A stretch of 64,000 bases of DNA from Hymenobacter setariae. GTDB lineage: Bacteria; Bacteroidota; Bacteroidia; Cytophagales; Hymenobacteraceae. Of the stretch, positions 25,693-32,407 are shown in pieces; the first letter of the stretch is position 1, and every line of letters starts with the position of its first letter. The translations under genes and the position numbers were made by a program. The notes beneath the pieces were generated by a model. The model was not told the origin of the DNA and did not search any database. It was given only the letters and a program-made list of their open reading frames with translations. The stretch is from contig NZ_VMRJ01000006.1 in NCBI RefSeq assembly GCF_007713685.1, positions 62,001 to 126,000 of the forward strand. Reading direction: 5' to 3'.

Positions 25693-25801
25693 GTCTGTCA
25701 TCCTGAGCTTGCGAAGGACCTTATCACGCTCGCACCGTTGGACTTAAATATTCCGGACGAAGCAGTCGTGATAAGATGCTTCCTTCGTCAGCATGACAGA
25801 C
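25693..25801. repeat. REP-like inverted repeat in the trpE-trpG gap
   Basis: Arms GTCTGTCATCCTGAGCTTGC... and ...GTCAGCATGACAGAC, with inner TTATCACG and CGTGATAAGATGCTTCC. It occupies three quarters of the 148-base gap. Confidence 0.85.
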
Positions 25802-25818
25802 AAACTGGTATTGTTTAA

Positions 25819-27261
25819 TTACACCCGTTCCGCCTGCTGCAACGCCGCGCGCAACGCGCCTAACTTGTTGTGCACTTCTTGTAGCTCGCTGGCCGGCACC
25901 GATTTGGCGACTACGCCCGCGCCGGCCTGGTAATAGAGCGTGTTGTCCTTGCTGAGGAAAGTGCGAATCATGATGGCGTGGTTGAAGTCGCCGCCAAAGT
26001 CGAGCGCGCCGATGCAGCCGCCGTAGAAGCCACGCTGGGTGCTCTCGTACTGGTCGATGAGCTGCACGGCGCGGTATTTAGGGGCGCCCGAGAGCGTGCC
26101 GGCCGGGAAGGTTTCGCCTACCACGTCGAGCGGCTCGGTGTCGGCACCTAGCTGGCCCACTACCTTAGACACTAAGTGAATAACGTGCGAATAGTACTGG
26201 ATTTCCTTGAAGCGCTCCACGGCCACTACGTCGCAGCGGCGGCTGAGGTCGTTGCGAGCTAGGTCCACGAGCATCACGTGCTCGGCGGTTTCCTTGGGGT
26301 CGTCGAGCAGCTGCTGGGCCAAGCGGGCATCGGCCGCGTCGTCGCCAGTGCGGCGGAAGGTGCCCGCGATGGGGTAGAGCACCGCTTGCCCCTTATTAAC
26401 CACAATCTGCGACTCGGGCGAGGAGCCAAAAATTTTGTAGCTACCGTAGTCGAAAAAGAATAGGTAGGGCGATGGATTGAGCGAGCGCAGCGCCCGGTAC
26501 ACATTGAACTCATCGCCCTGAAACCCTTGCTGAAAGCGCCGCGACAGCACAATCTGAAACACGTCGCCGCGCTGGCAGTGGTGTTGCCCTAGGCGGATAA
26601 GCTCCAAAAACTCTTCGTCGGTGGCGTTAGAAGTTTCCTGCCCGTTTAGCCGGAAGGGGTGCGTTGCGAAGTTGCGGCTCTGAATGAGCGTCTCGATGCT
26701 GTCGAGCGTATCAGCGGCGGGCTCCTCGCCTTCGCCTAGGTACTGGTGCTCAAATAAATACAGCTCGTCCTTGAAGTGGTTGATGGCGATGACATAGCGA
26801 AACGCTTGGTACACGATGGCCGGCACCGTGCTGGCGCCGGGCTTGTCGCGCAGCGTCACGTCCTCAAAGTTTTGCACCGCCTCGTACGCCATGTGCCCAA
26901 ACAGCCCGTTGGTGATAAACGGCAGCCCCGAAGGCGCAGCTGGCTGGAAGCTCTCCCGAAACTCGCGCAGCAACTCGAGAGCCTGGCGTGGGTCGGCGAG
27001 GGTATCGGTACTGGTCGACTGGCCGGGGCGCTGGGTGGTGAGCTGGTCTTTATCCAGCTCGAAGCGCGCTACCGGGCTGAAGCAGAGGTAGGAAAAGCTG
27101 TTGTTGTTGCCGTGGTAGTCGGAGCTTTCGAGCAGCAGCGTGCCCACAAACTGGTCACGCAGACGCAGGTATAAGCTCACCGGCGTGAGGGTGTCGGCCA
27201 GCAGCCGACGGTGTCGGCTGTGAACGAGAATAGCGGAGGAAACTTCAGTAGTGGCCGACAT
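25819..27261 (-). CDS. trpE: Anthranilate synthase component I
   Basis: A 480-residue chorismate-binding enzyme; with TrpG converts chorismate to anthranilate, the committed step. Conserved stretches: PSPYLFFFDYGSYKIFGSSPE, PIAGTFRRTGDD, DLARNDLSRRC, and FPAGTLSGAPKYRA. The N-terminal half carries the region expected for tryptophan feedback binding. It is the first structural gene of the operon and starts 30 bases after an attenuator-type terminator. Confidence 0.97.
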   Translation of the reverse strand: MSATTEVSSAILVHSRHRRLLADTLTPVSLYLRLRDQFVGTLLLESSDYHGNNNSFSYLCFSPVARFELDKDQLTTQRPGQSTSTDTLADPRQALELLREFRESFQPAAPSGLPFITNGLFGHMAYEAVQNFEDVTLRDKPGASTVPAIVYQAFRYVIAINHFKDELYLFEHQYLGEGEEPAADTLDSIETLIQSRNFATHPFRLNGQETSNATDEEFLELIRLGQHHCQRGDVFQIVLSRRFQQGFQGDEFNVYRALRSLNPSPYLFFFDYGSYKIFGSSPESQIVVNKGQAVLYPIAGTFRRTGDDAADARLAQQLLDDPKETAEHVMLVDLARNDLSRRCDVVAVERFKEIQYYSHVIHLVSKVVGQLGADTEPLDVVGETFPAGTLSGAPKYRAVQLIDQYESTQRGFYGGCIGALDFGGDFNHAIMIRTFLSKDNTLYYQAGAGVVAKSVPASELQEVHNKLGALRAALQQAERV

Positions 27262-27295
27262 GGCAAAAAGAAAACGAGAAGCTAAAACAACAAAA

Positions 27296-27322
27296 AAGCC
27301 CGCTGCGGTGAGCAGCGGGCTT
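27296..27322 (-). terminator. trp attenuator terminator
   Basis: On the minus strand an 11-bp stem (AAGCCCGCTGC / GCAGCGGGCTT) with a 5-base loop is followed by TTTTTTGTTGTTTT. It ends 30 bases before the trpE start and 44 bases after the leader peptide stop. The loop-side hexamer TGCTCA can pair with TGAGCA at the leader stop codon (27362-27367 region), an alternative structure that would break the terminator. Confidence 0.85.
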
Positions 27323-27365
27323 GGAGAATCTCAGAGGGGTTCAACCAACTTATAATGCCTAATGC

Positions 27366-27425
27366 TCAGCCTTCGGGGAAGGTTGAGTGCCACCAGCTTT
27401 GCGAAACGGTTGCGTAGAAAGACAT
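27366..27425 (-). CDS. trpL: trp operon leader peptide with tandem Trp codons
   Basis: A 19-codon open frame, MSFYATVSQSWWHSTFPEG, with two adjacent TGG codons at 27390-27395. It sits between a good promoter match and the terminator just before trpE, the arrangement of a ribosome-mediated attenuator. By this model, when charged tRNA-Trp is scarce the ribosome stalls on the WW pair and the TGAGCA near the stop is free to pair with the terminator; when Trp is plentiful the ribosome reaches the stop codon, masks TGAGCA, and the terminator forms. It is too short for ordinary gene finding. The gene symbol is given by function and position, not by sequence identity. Confidence 0.8.
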   Translation of the reverse strand: MSFYATVSQSWWHSTFPEG

Positions 27426-27447
27426 AGTTGAAATCGGTTTGCGGGGG

Positions 27448-27478
27448 CAAAGGAACGACGCTTTTGGAGAAAAGCAAA
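27448..27478 (-). promoter_or_regulatory. trp operon promoter
   Basis: On the minus strand TTTG (27475-27478), exactly 19 bases, then TTCCTTTG (27448-27455), one mismatch from TAnnTTTG. Transcription would begin about 15-20 bases upstream of the leader peptide ATG. Confidence 0.6.
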
Positions 27479-27505
27479 TTTTTGAAGCGAAAAGTTAGCA
27501 ATTGG

Positions 27506-29002
27506 CTACTTCTCCGTTACGGCGAAATCGATGTTAACCTTATTAGTTGCTGGGTCAGGCTTGGGATTGATATCGACTTTAGTAGGGTCAACAAGGCCAC
27601 TTGCCGCCAAATTACGTTGTGCCTGTAGCAGCTTGGCGCGACTGAAAAGCTCACCAGGATTTAGGGCGATTAGTTGGCTCAATTTCTCTGGCTGAGGCGC
27701 ATCAGGAGCCAGTCCTTTTTTGCTTTCCTTTGCTCTTACAAAGACGGTGACGGTATTGATGTGTGCTACCGGACCTTCATTGATGGTGAGCACGATGTCG
27801 GTCGTTCCGTCGGGCCGGGTCGTAGCGCTCGGCGTAACCTGAAAAAACAAGTACCCATTGTCCATATAGCGCGAGGTGACGTCGCTATTATCGGGCCGGT
27901 AGAAGAGAGTCGTCCCTAGCACCTCTTTGCTATATGTGTCGCCAGCTTTCAGCCCTAGGGCTTCGTTGAGCTGTGCCGTAGTCAGAAATTTGTTACCCCG
28001 CCAAGTAATGGTGCCAATGCGACCTTGCGCCTCGGCTACCGGCTGGGTACTAGGTAAGCTGGCCGCCACAGATGGCGCAGGGCGTAGCACGGCGGCGCCC
28101 ACCCAGGCCAGGGCAGCAACTGGCACAACTAACAAAAAACGAAGCTTTTTCATAGGAGAAGAGGGGGGAAAGGTGAGCATGTGAATGCGCTGGGTGACCT
28201 GCTTGGTAGAAAATGGATGCACCAGCGAGGTAGGTAGCGGCCCGGCGGCCAGCTTCAGCAGAAGGTGCCCGTAAGCGGTGCGGCGGCCGGCCGGGCGTGT
28301 CACGGCGGCATCGGCCAGGTACTCGTGCACTAGGCGCAGCTGCCGCTGGAAGTAGAACACGAGCCCATTGAACCAGAAAAACCACCCTAGGGCCTCGGCC
28401 AGTAACAAGTCGAGCGAGTGGTACTGCGCGCCGTGCACTTGCTCGTGCTGCACCAGCAGTGCATATTCGGCGTCGCTGAGCTGAGCGTGGGCCGGCGACA
28501 AAAACACGAAGCGCCCAAACGAAAACGCTGGCCGGCTGGGCTCGGGCAACTGCACCAACCAGCCCTGGCCAAGGCGCGTGCGCGGGTGCCACCGGCTGAG
28601 GCTATACAGCCACCCTAGGTGACGCAATGTGCCCCATGCGCGGTAGCCTACACCCAGCCAGTACACCGCCAGCGCCACACTTAGCCAAGGGATACCTGCT
28701 GGTGCGGCGGCCGTGGTAGCTGGCGCCAAAGCGGCCCCTAGGTGCCACGTCGGGAGTGTGGCGGTCGGTAGCGCCGCGGGCCACAGCAGCTGCGACCAAG
28801 CGGCGGGCAACGCTACCAGCGGCAGCACGGCGCTCAGCACGAGTGCGCTTAGTAGGTAAGCACGGTTCCAAGCGAAGGTGGAGAGCTGGGCCAGTAGTAG
28901 CCAATAGCCCAGCGCAAACACGCCCTGGCAAGCCGTAGCTGCCGCGAGGTACAGAAAAAAGCTGCTACCCACGGCCGGTCGAGTTTTTAGCCTCGTCCTC
29001 AT
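27506..29002 (-). CDS. M56 (BlaR1-type) membrane metallopeptidase fused to POTRA domains
   Basis: About 498 residues. The N-terminal half has four membrane helices and the zinc-peptidase motif HEQVH near residue 187, with a further Glu in HEYLADAAV near 227, as in BlaR1/MecR1. After a membrane helix at about 287-305 the C-terminal part (about 328-498) reads like BamA/Omp85 POTRA repeats: ITWRGNKFLTTAQLNEALGL, GYLFFQV, then NPGELFSRAKLLQAQRNL and VDINPKPDP. Relatives in this phylum usually end in a TonB or unknown domain, so this pairing is unusual. The ATG at 29002 overlaps blaI by 38 bases; a GTG at 28972 would overlap by 8 and is also possible. It works with the upstream BlaI repressor, probably cleaving it on a signal. 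Confidence 0.85.
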   Translation of the reverse strand: MRTRLKTRPAVGSSFFLYLAAATACQGVFALGYWLLLAQLSTFAWNRAYLLSALVLSAVLPLVALPAAWSQLLWPAALPTATLPTWHLGAALAPATTAAAPAGIPWLSVALAVYWLGVGYRAWGTLRHLGWLYSLSRWHPRTRLGQGWLVQLPEPSRPAFSFGRFVFLSPAHAQLSDAEYALLVQHEQVHGAQYHSLDLLLAEALGWFFWFNGLVFYFQRQLRLVHEYLADAAVTRPAGRRTAYGHLLLKLAAGPLPTSLVHPFSTKQVTQRIHMLTFPPSSPMKKLRFLLVVPVAALAWVGAAVLRPAPSVAASLPSTQPVAEAQGRIGTITWRGNKFLTTAQLNEALGLKAGDTYSKEVLGTTLFYRPDNSDVTSRYMDNGYLFFQVTPSATTRPDGTTDIVLTINEGPVAHINTVTVFVRAKESKKGLAPDAPQPEKLSQLIALNPGELFSRAKLLQAQRNLAASGLVDPTKVDINPKPDPATNKVNIDFAVTEK

Positions 29003-29348
29003 CAAGCAGCTTGCGTAGCTGCTGAATCTCTTTCGGGTTCAGCGACTCTTCGACCATGTACGATACCAACGCAGCGGGCGAATTATCAAAGTAGCGAGCT
29101 AGCATGCGCTTTAGGCTTTGCGCCCGATATTGCGCCTTGCTGATGAGCGGAAAGTACTCGTAGGTCTTGCCATACGCCTTGAAGCCCACGTAGCCCTTGC
29201 GCTCCAAAATGCGCACCACTGATGACACGGTGTTGTAGGGCGGCTTAGGGTCGTCAGGCAGGTGTTCGATGATGTCCTTTACAAACGCCTGCTTTAACTT
29301 CCAGAGCGCCTGCATGATGGGCTCCTCGGTTTTGGTTAGTTCCTCCAT
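28965..29348 (-). CDS. BlaI/MecI-family transcriptional repressor
   Basis: A 127-residue winged-helix repressor: TKTEEPIMQALWKLKQAFVKDIIEHL and the recognition-helix region PYNTVSSVVRILERKGYVG match the family; the C-terminal helices dimerise. Such repressors control their own operon and are inactivated by the M56 peptidase encoded next to them. The gene overlaps the peptidase gene. Two 20-bp near-palindromes lie upstream, and a TACATTTG -7 box ends four bases before the ATG, so the mRNA may be leaderless. Confidence 0.93.
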   Translation of the reverse strand: MEELTKTEEPIMQALWKLKQAFVKDIIEHLPDDPKPPYNTVSSVVRILERKGYVGFKAYGKTYEYFPLISKAQYRAQSLKRMLARYFDNSPAALVSYMVEESLNPKEIQQLRKLLDEDEAKNSTGRG

Positions 29349-29352
29349 GGGT

Positions 29353-29360
29353 CAAATGTA
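29353..29360 (-). promoter_or_regulatory. Probable -7 box of the blaI promoter
   Basis: TACATTTG on the minus strand is an exact match to TAnnTTTG, with a T-rich stretch 19 bases upstream as weak -33. It ends only four bases before the blaI start codon, implying transcription starts at or very near the ATG. Confidence 0.5.
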
Positions 29361-29379
29361 TAACTGATATTTCAGTTTA
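29360..29379. promoter_or_regulatory. Candidate BlaI operator, site 1
   Basis: ATAACTGATATTTCAGTTTA, close to the ideal palindrome ATAACTGATA/TATCAGTTAT (three mismatches). It overlaps the spacer of the inferred blaI promoter. Confidence 0.55.
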
Positions 29380-29399
29380 AAAACTGTTTAGTGCGTTTT

Positions 29400-29419
29400 A
29401 TAACTTATTTATCAGTTAT
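29400..29419. promoter_or_regulatory. Candidate BlaI operator, site 2
   Basis: ATAACTTATTTATCAGTTAT, two mismatches from the same ideal palindrome as site 1. The centres of the two sites are exactly 40 bases apart, close to four helical turns, so two dimers would sit on the same face. Confidence 0.55.
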
Positions 29420-29555
29420 ATCATTACTAAGCATTTTTTTTAGGGCTCAAATTAGCGTGCAGTAGGTAGCGTACATTTGTTGATTATTAAGTGGTAAGCA
29501 TCATTCTTTTGCCACCATCTTACTCTCATTTCATAAAGTATAGCACATAGTTTAT

Positions 29556-30635
29556 ATGAAGCAACTGATACTTCTTCTCTTAGTTGGTAGCCTATCGGCA
29601 AAAGCACAAGGCTCTCTAGATAATGGCTTGCTAGGCCGTTTCCCGTTCGATAATGATTTGGTTGACGCTACGGGTAACATTGCAAATCTTAGCAATGCCA
29701 ACGTGGCATATGGCCTCGATGCGCGCAACCAAAACAATGCGGCCTTGCGCTTGGTAGGTACAGGCGAAGTAGCCGTGCAACCGAATGGTTTGCTTGACTT
29801 TGGGTCAACCGGCAGCTTTACCTTCACCATAGCTTTTCGGACCTTATCGTCGGGCACGCAGGCTTTTTTCAGTAATGCGGGTTACAGCATAGGTTCTACG
29901 CCTAGTACAAGCACTACCAGTGGCTTATCACAGGGCTGGAGCCTGGGTTTTAGCAGCACGCGAGTAGGTAAGTTGTACGTAAGCCTAGTGCGGGATAACT
30001 TTTACAACGGTGCGTTGGCCTTAGCTACGCAGGCTAGTTTCAACGATGGTTTGTGGCACACGGTAGCGTTGGTTGTAAACCGTAGTAGCCGTCAAATACG
30101 GATTTTTGTAGATGGTACTGCGCAGCCGTTGGTATTTATCTCTAGCAACCCAAACTATGGGACAGTATCGGGCTCTGTATTTAACCTAGAGGCGGCATAC
30201 AGCCAGCTCGTGCAGATGAGCCCTGGCTACAGTTACGACGCCAAAGGGGTAAGTACGGTTAATAATCGCTTTGGCCTAAACTATAATGGCTGGCTAGATG
30301 AAGCTCGCTTTTATAACCGCGTGCTAACTAATACGGAGATACAAACCCTATCAGGGCGAGCGTTGGCGACCCTTTCGGCGCATGAAGCCGCTGCTTTAGT
30401 GCAAGTGGCTCCTAACCCCGTTGGTACTACTTCTTTTACGGTTACCCTTGCTAAGCCCTTAGCAGCTAATCAGCTACGGGTAGTAGACGTGATGGGCCGT
30501 GCAGTGCCCATCACTATTGTTGCGCGCCAAGCCAACAATCAGGTCTATGAGCTAAGCGGATTGACGACTGGCTTGTACCTGTTGCAAGTAAGCCTGCCGC
30601 AGGGATTGGCTGTGCAGCGCGTGCAAATAAACTAA
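29556..30635 (+). CDS. Secreted LamG-domain protein with type IX secretion sorting domain
   Basis: A 359-residue protein: signal peptide (to about 18), a LamG/concanavalin-like domain (about 22-265; GLLGRFPFDNDLVDATGN, GLWHTVALVVNRSSRQIRIFVDG, GWLDEARFYNRVLTNTEI) and a C-terminal T9SS sorting domain (about 285-359; VAPNPVG, LRVVDVMGRAV, LSGLTTGLYLLQVSL, VQRVQIN). It is probably exported through the outer membrane and attached to or released from the surface. The ligand is unknown; carbohydrate binding is typical of the fold. Base composition is less GC-rich than in flanking genes. Confidence 0.88.
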   Translation: MKQLILLLLVGSLSAKAQGSLDNGLLGRFPFDNDLVDATGNIANLSNANVAYGLDARNQNNAALRLVGTGEVAVQPNGLLDFGSTGSFTFTIAFRTLSSGTQAFFSNAGYSIGSTPSTSTTSGLSQGWSLGFSSTRVGKLYVSLVRDNFYNGALALATQASFNDGLWHTVALVVNRSSRQIRIFVDGTAQPLVFISSNPNYGTVSGSVFNLEAAYSQLVQMSPGYSYDAKGVSTVNNRFGLNYNGWLDEARFYNRVLTNTEIQTLSGRALATLSAHEAAALVQVAPNPVGTTSFTVTLAKPLAANQLRVVDVMGRAVPITIVARQANNQVYELSGLTTGLYLLQVSLPQGLAVQRVQIN

Positions 30636-30654
30636 GCACTTAGGCCTAAAAGCT

Positions 30655-30754
30655 CTAGGTTCGCTTTATAAGTAAAGTCTTGCTATTCGCCCTGCACCAG
30701 GCGCGTTTGCTCTGGCTCTAGCTCTACTAAGCCTTGCTTATAAAGCGAACCTAG
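30655..30754. repeat. 18-bp inverted repeat around the cvfB 3' end
   Basis: CTAGGTTCGCTTTATAAG at 30655-30672 is repeated exactly in inverted form at 30737-30754. The right arm lies inside the coding sequence of the S1-domain gene and the left arm beyond its stop codon, so the mRNA could fold its own 3' end. Confidence 0.7.
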
Positions 30755-31522
30755 GGCTTTCTTGAAGGTCTTTTTGCTCATGCCCAGGCGGCGGTACACG
30801 TCGTCGGCTAGGCTTTTATCACCTAGGGGCAGCGTCTTATTCGGGCGGTCGCGCAGGGCGGCGAGCACAAGGTTAGCAGCGGTTTCAATTTCGTCATAAC
30901 CGGCTTGGCCGAGGCGCACATCAAGCTTGCCATCAGGCCGAATCTGGCGCACGTGGCCCGGCAGCAACTCGCCCACGCGCAGCGGCCGGAATACTTCGTT
31001 GCCGTAGAGCAGGCCCGCGTGCGTGCCGTTCACAATGACGGAGTACCCTAGGGGCGTTTCCTCGGCAATGAGCAGCTGCACGCTCGTGCCCTCGGCGCCC
31101 TCGAAGGGCTCGGGGCTGAGGAACTGTTGCCACTTGGCGGAGGCTACTAGGCGGTCGGAGGCGTCGTCGAGGTACACGTACACGAGCACGCGGTCGCCGA
31201 TGCGCACGGCTTGGCGCTGGTTGGCGTGAGGCAGAAGTAGGTCTTTTTCGAGGCCCCAGTCGAGGAAGGCACCAGGCGCACCCATGTCGCGCACTGTAAG
31301 CGCGGCGAAGCTATTAACTACAGCCAGCGGCTCCAAGGTCGTCGCAATGAGGCGGTCCTCGGAGTCGCGGTACACAAACACGCGAATTATGTCGCCTACA
31401 TGGGCGCCCACGGGACGGTATTTTTCGGGCAACAGTAGGTCGCCGTCGTCGCTGGTGAGGTAGAAGCCGATGCTGACTTCGCGGGCTATTTCGAGGTCGT
31501 TAAAATCGCCGAGGTGAAGCAT
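30683..31522 (-). CDS. CvfB-type S1 RNA-binding protein
   Basis: A 279-residue protein with tandem S1-like OB folds (about 1-210: LYLTSDDGDLLLPEKY region, RDMGAPGAFLDWGLEKDLLLPHANQ, LGYSVIVNGTHAGLLYGNEVF) and a C-terminal winged helix (LADDVYRRLGMSKKTFKKALGSLYKQGLV). This is the architecture of CvfB/YitL, an RNA-binding regulator in Gram-positives. The start at 31522 (MLHLGDFNDLEI) matches the family's N-terminus; the frame is open 21 codons further upstream. Confidence 0.88.
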   Translation of the reverse strand: MLHLGDFNDLEIAREVSIGFYLTSDDGDLLLPEKYRPVGAHVGDIIRVFVYRDSEDRLIATTLEPLAVVNSFAALTVRDMGAPGAFLDWGLEKDLLLPHANQRQAVRIGDRVLVYVYLDDASDRLVASAKWQQFLSPEPFEGAEGTSVQLLIAEETPLGYSVIVNGTHAGLLYGNEVFRPLRVGELLPGHVRQIRPDGKLDVRLGQAGYDEIETAANLVLAALRDRPNKTLPLGDKSLADDVYRRLGMSKKTFKKALGSLYKQGLVELEPEQTRLVQGE

Positions 31523-31626
31523 GGGGTAAGGGCTAGGTTTGAGGCAAAGGTCGGCAGGGTATTCCGAACGATAGGCACTGCGCATAGTGCGCCAGAGTTG
31601 TACGGAAAGTGCAACGGCCCAAAATA

Positions 31627-31663
31627 AAGCCAGCCGGATTCCATGCTGGAAGCCGGCTGGCTT
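31627..31663 (-). terminator. Terminator after the OhrR-like gene
   Basis: An 11-bp stem AAGCCAGCCGG/CCGGCTGGCTT with an additional inner TTCC/GGAA pair; followed on the minus strand by TTATTTT. It lies 124 bases past the stop of the regulator at 31787, in the gap before cvfB. Confidence 0.65.
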
Positions 31664-31786
31664 AGCTTCTTAAGGCTCAGCTGCTAGGCAGCAGGCAAGG
31701 GGTTGAGCGGCCGTTGCGGCCACCGCTGCATGTAGCGTTTGCCGTGGAGGAATATTGAATATAAAAAGGCAAAAAGAAGCAATAGC

Positions 31787-32239
31787 CTACTTATTGAGCT
31801 GGGATATAATTGGCTTCAGCTGCTGGCGCAAGTCACTTATTTGCTCTATCGTCATATCGAGGCAGTTACCCAGCTGAACGGGTATTTCCTGGGCTTGCTG
31901 CTCTAGGGCGCGGCCGGCCGGCTGCAGTGTGGCTATCACCGAGCGCTCGTCGTGCGTGGCGCGGCGGCGGCTTAGCCAGCCGCGTTGCTCCATACGCTTG
32001 AGCAAGGGCGTGAGGGTGCCAGAATCAAGCAGTAGCTTTTCGCCTAGCTCCTTCACGGTCAGCGACTCATGCTCCCAAAGCAATAGCAGCACCAAGTACT
32101 GTGGGTAGGTGACACCAAGGGTATCGAGCAGCGGCTGGTAGGTTTTGGTGATGAGGCGCGACAAAGCGTACACCGAAAAGCAGAGTTGATTGTCAAGCTT
32201 TAGCAGCGGATTGCAGAGCGGAATGTTTGGGTCGTTCAT
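31787..32239 (-). CDS. MarR-family regulator, OhrR-like
   Basis: A 150-residue winged-helix regulator. The N-terminus LDNQLCFSVYALSRLITK, with Cys20, corresponds to the peroxide-sensing cysteine region of OhrR, and TYPQYLVLLLLWE follows as in that group. The DNA-binding part is LTVKELGEKLLLDSGTLTPLLKRMEQRGWLSR. OhrR normally represses an organic hydroperoxide reductase gene (ohr); none is in the window. The gene next to it encodes an old yellow enzyme, and the two upstream regions share a motif, so it may be the target. Confidence 0.88.
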   Translation of the reverse strand: MNDPNIPLCNPLLKLDNQLCFSVYALSRLITKTYQPLLDTLGVTYPQYLVLLLLWEHESLTVKELGEKLLLDSGTLTPLLKRMEQRGWLSRRRATHDERSVIATLQPAGRALEQQAQEIPVQLGNCLDMTIEQISDLRQQLKPIISQLNK

Positions 32240-32258
32240 ATCCTTCTGAATAAGAATG

Positions 32259-32296
32259 CAAAGTTAGTTGCTAAATGTTTAATTGTGCACAACCTA
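32259..32296 (-). promoter_or_regulatory. Promoter and candidate operator of the OhrR-like gene
   Basis: TAACTTTG on the minus strand (32259-32266) is an exact TAnnTTTG. Positions 32264-32296 (TTAGTTGCTAAA ... GTGCACAACCTA) resemble 33607-33639 upstream of the old yellow enzyme gene. The segment contains the perfect palindrome TTGTGCACAA at 32283-32292. Confidence 0.5.
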
Positions 32297-32348
32297 ATAG
32301 GAATATTATAGTTCACTTTGTCGTGCTAGGTACCGCTATTTCGCAAAA

Positions 32349-32378
32349 AAGCCGCCCTGGCATAAGTCAGGGCGGCTT
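32349..32378 (-). terminator. Terminator after the old yellow enzyme gene
   Basis: An 11-bp stem AAGCCGCCCTG/CAGGGCGGCTT with an 8-base loop and a T-run on the minus strand, 30 bases past the stop codon. Confidence 0.85.
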
Positions 32379-32407
32379 CCGAAGACCGAAGTGCTAGCGA
32401 GCACTAC

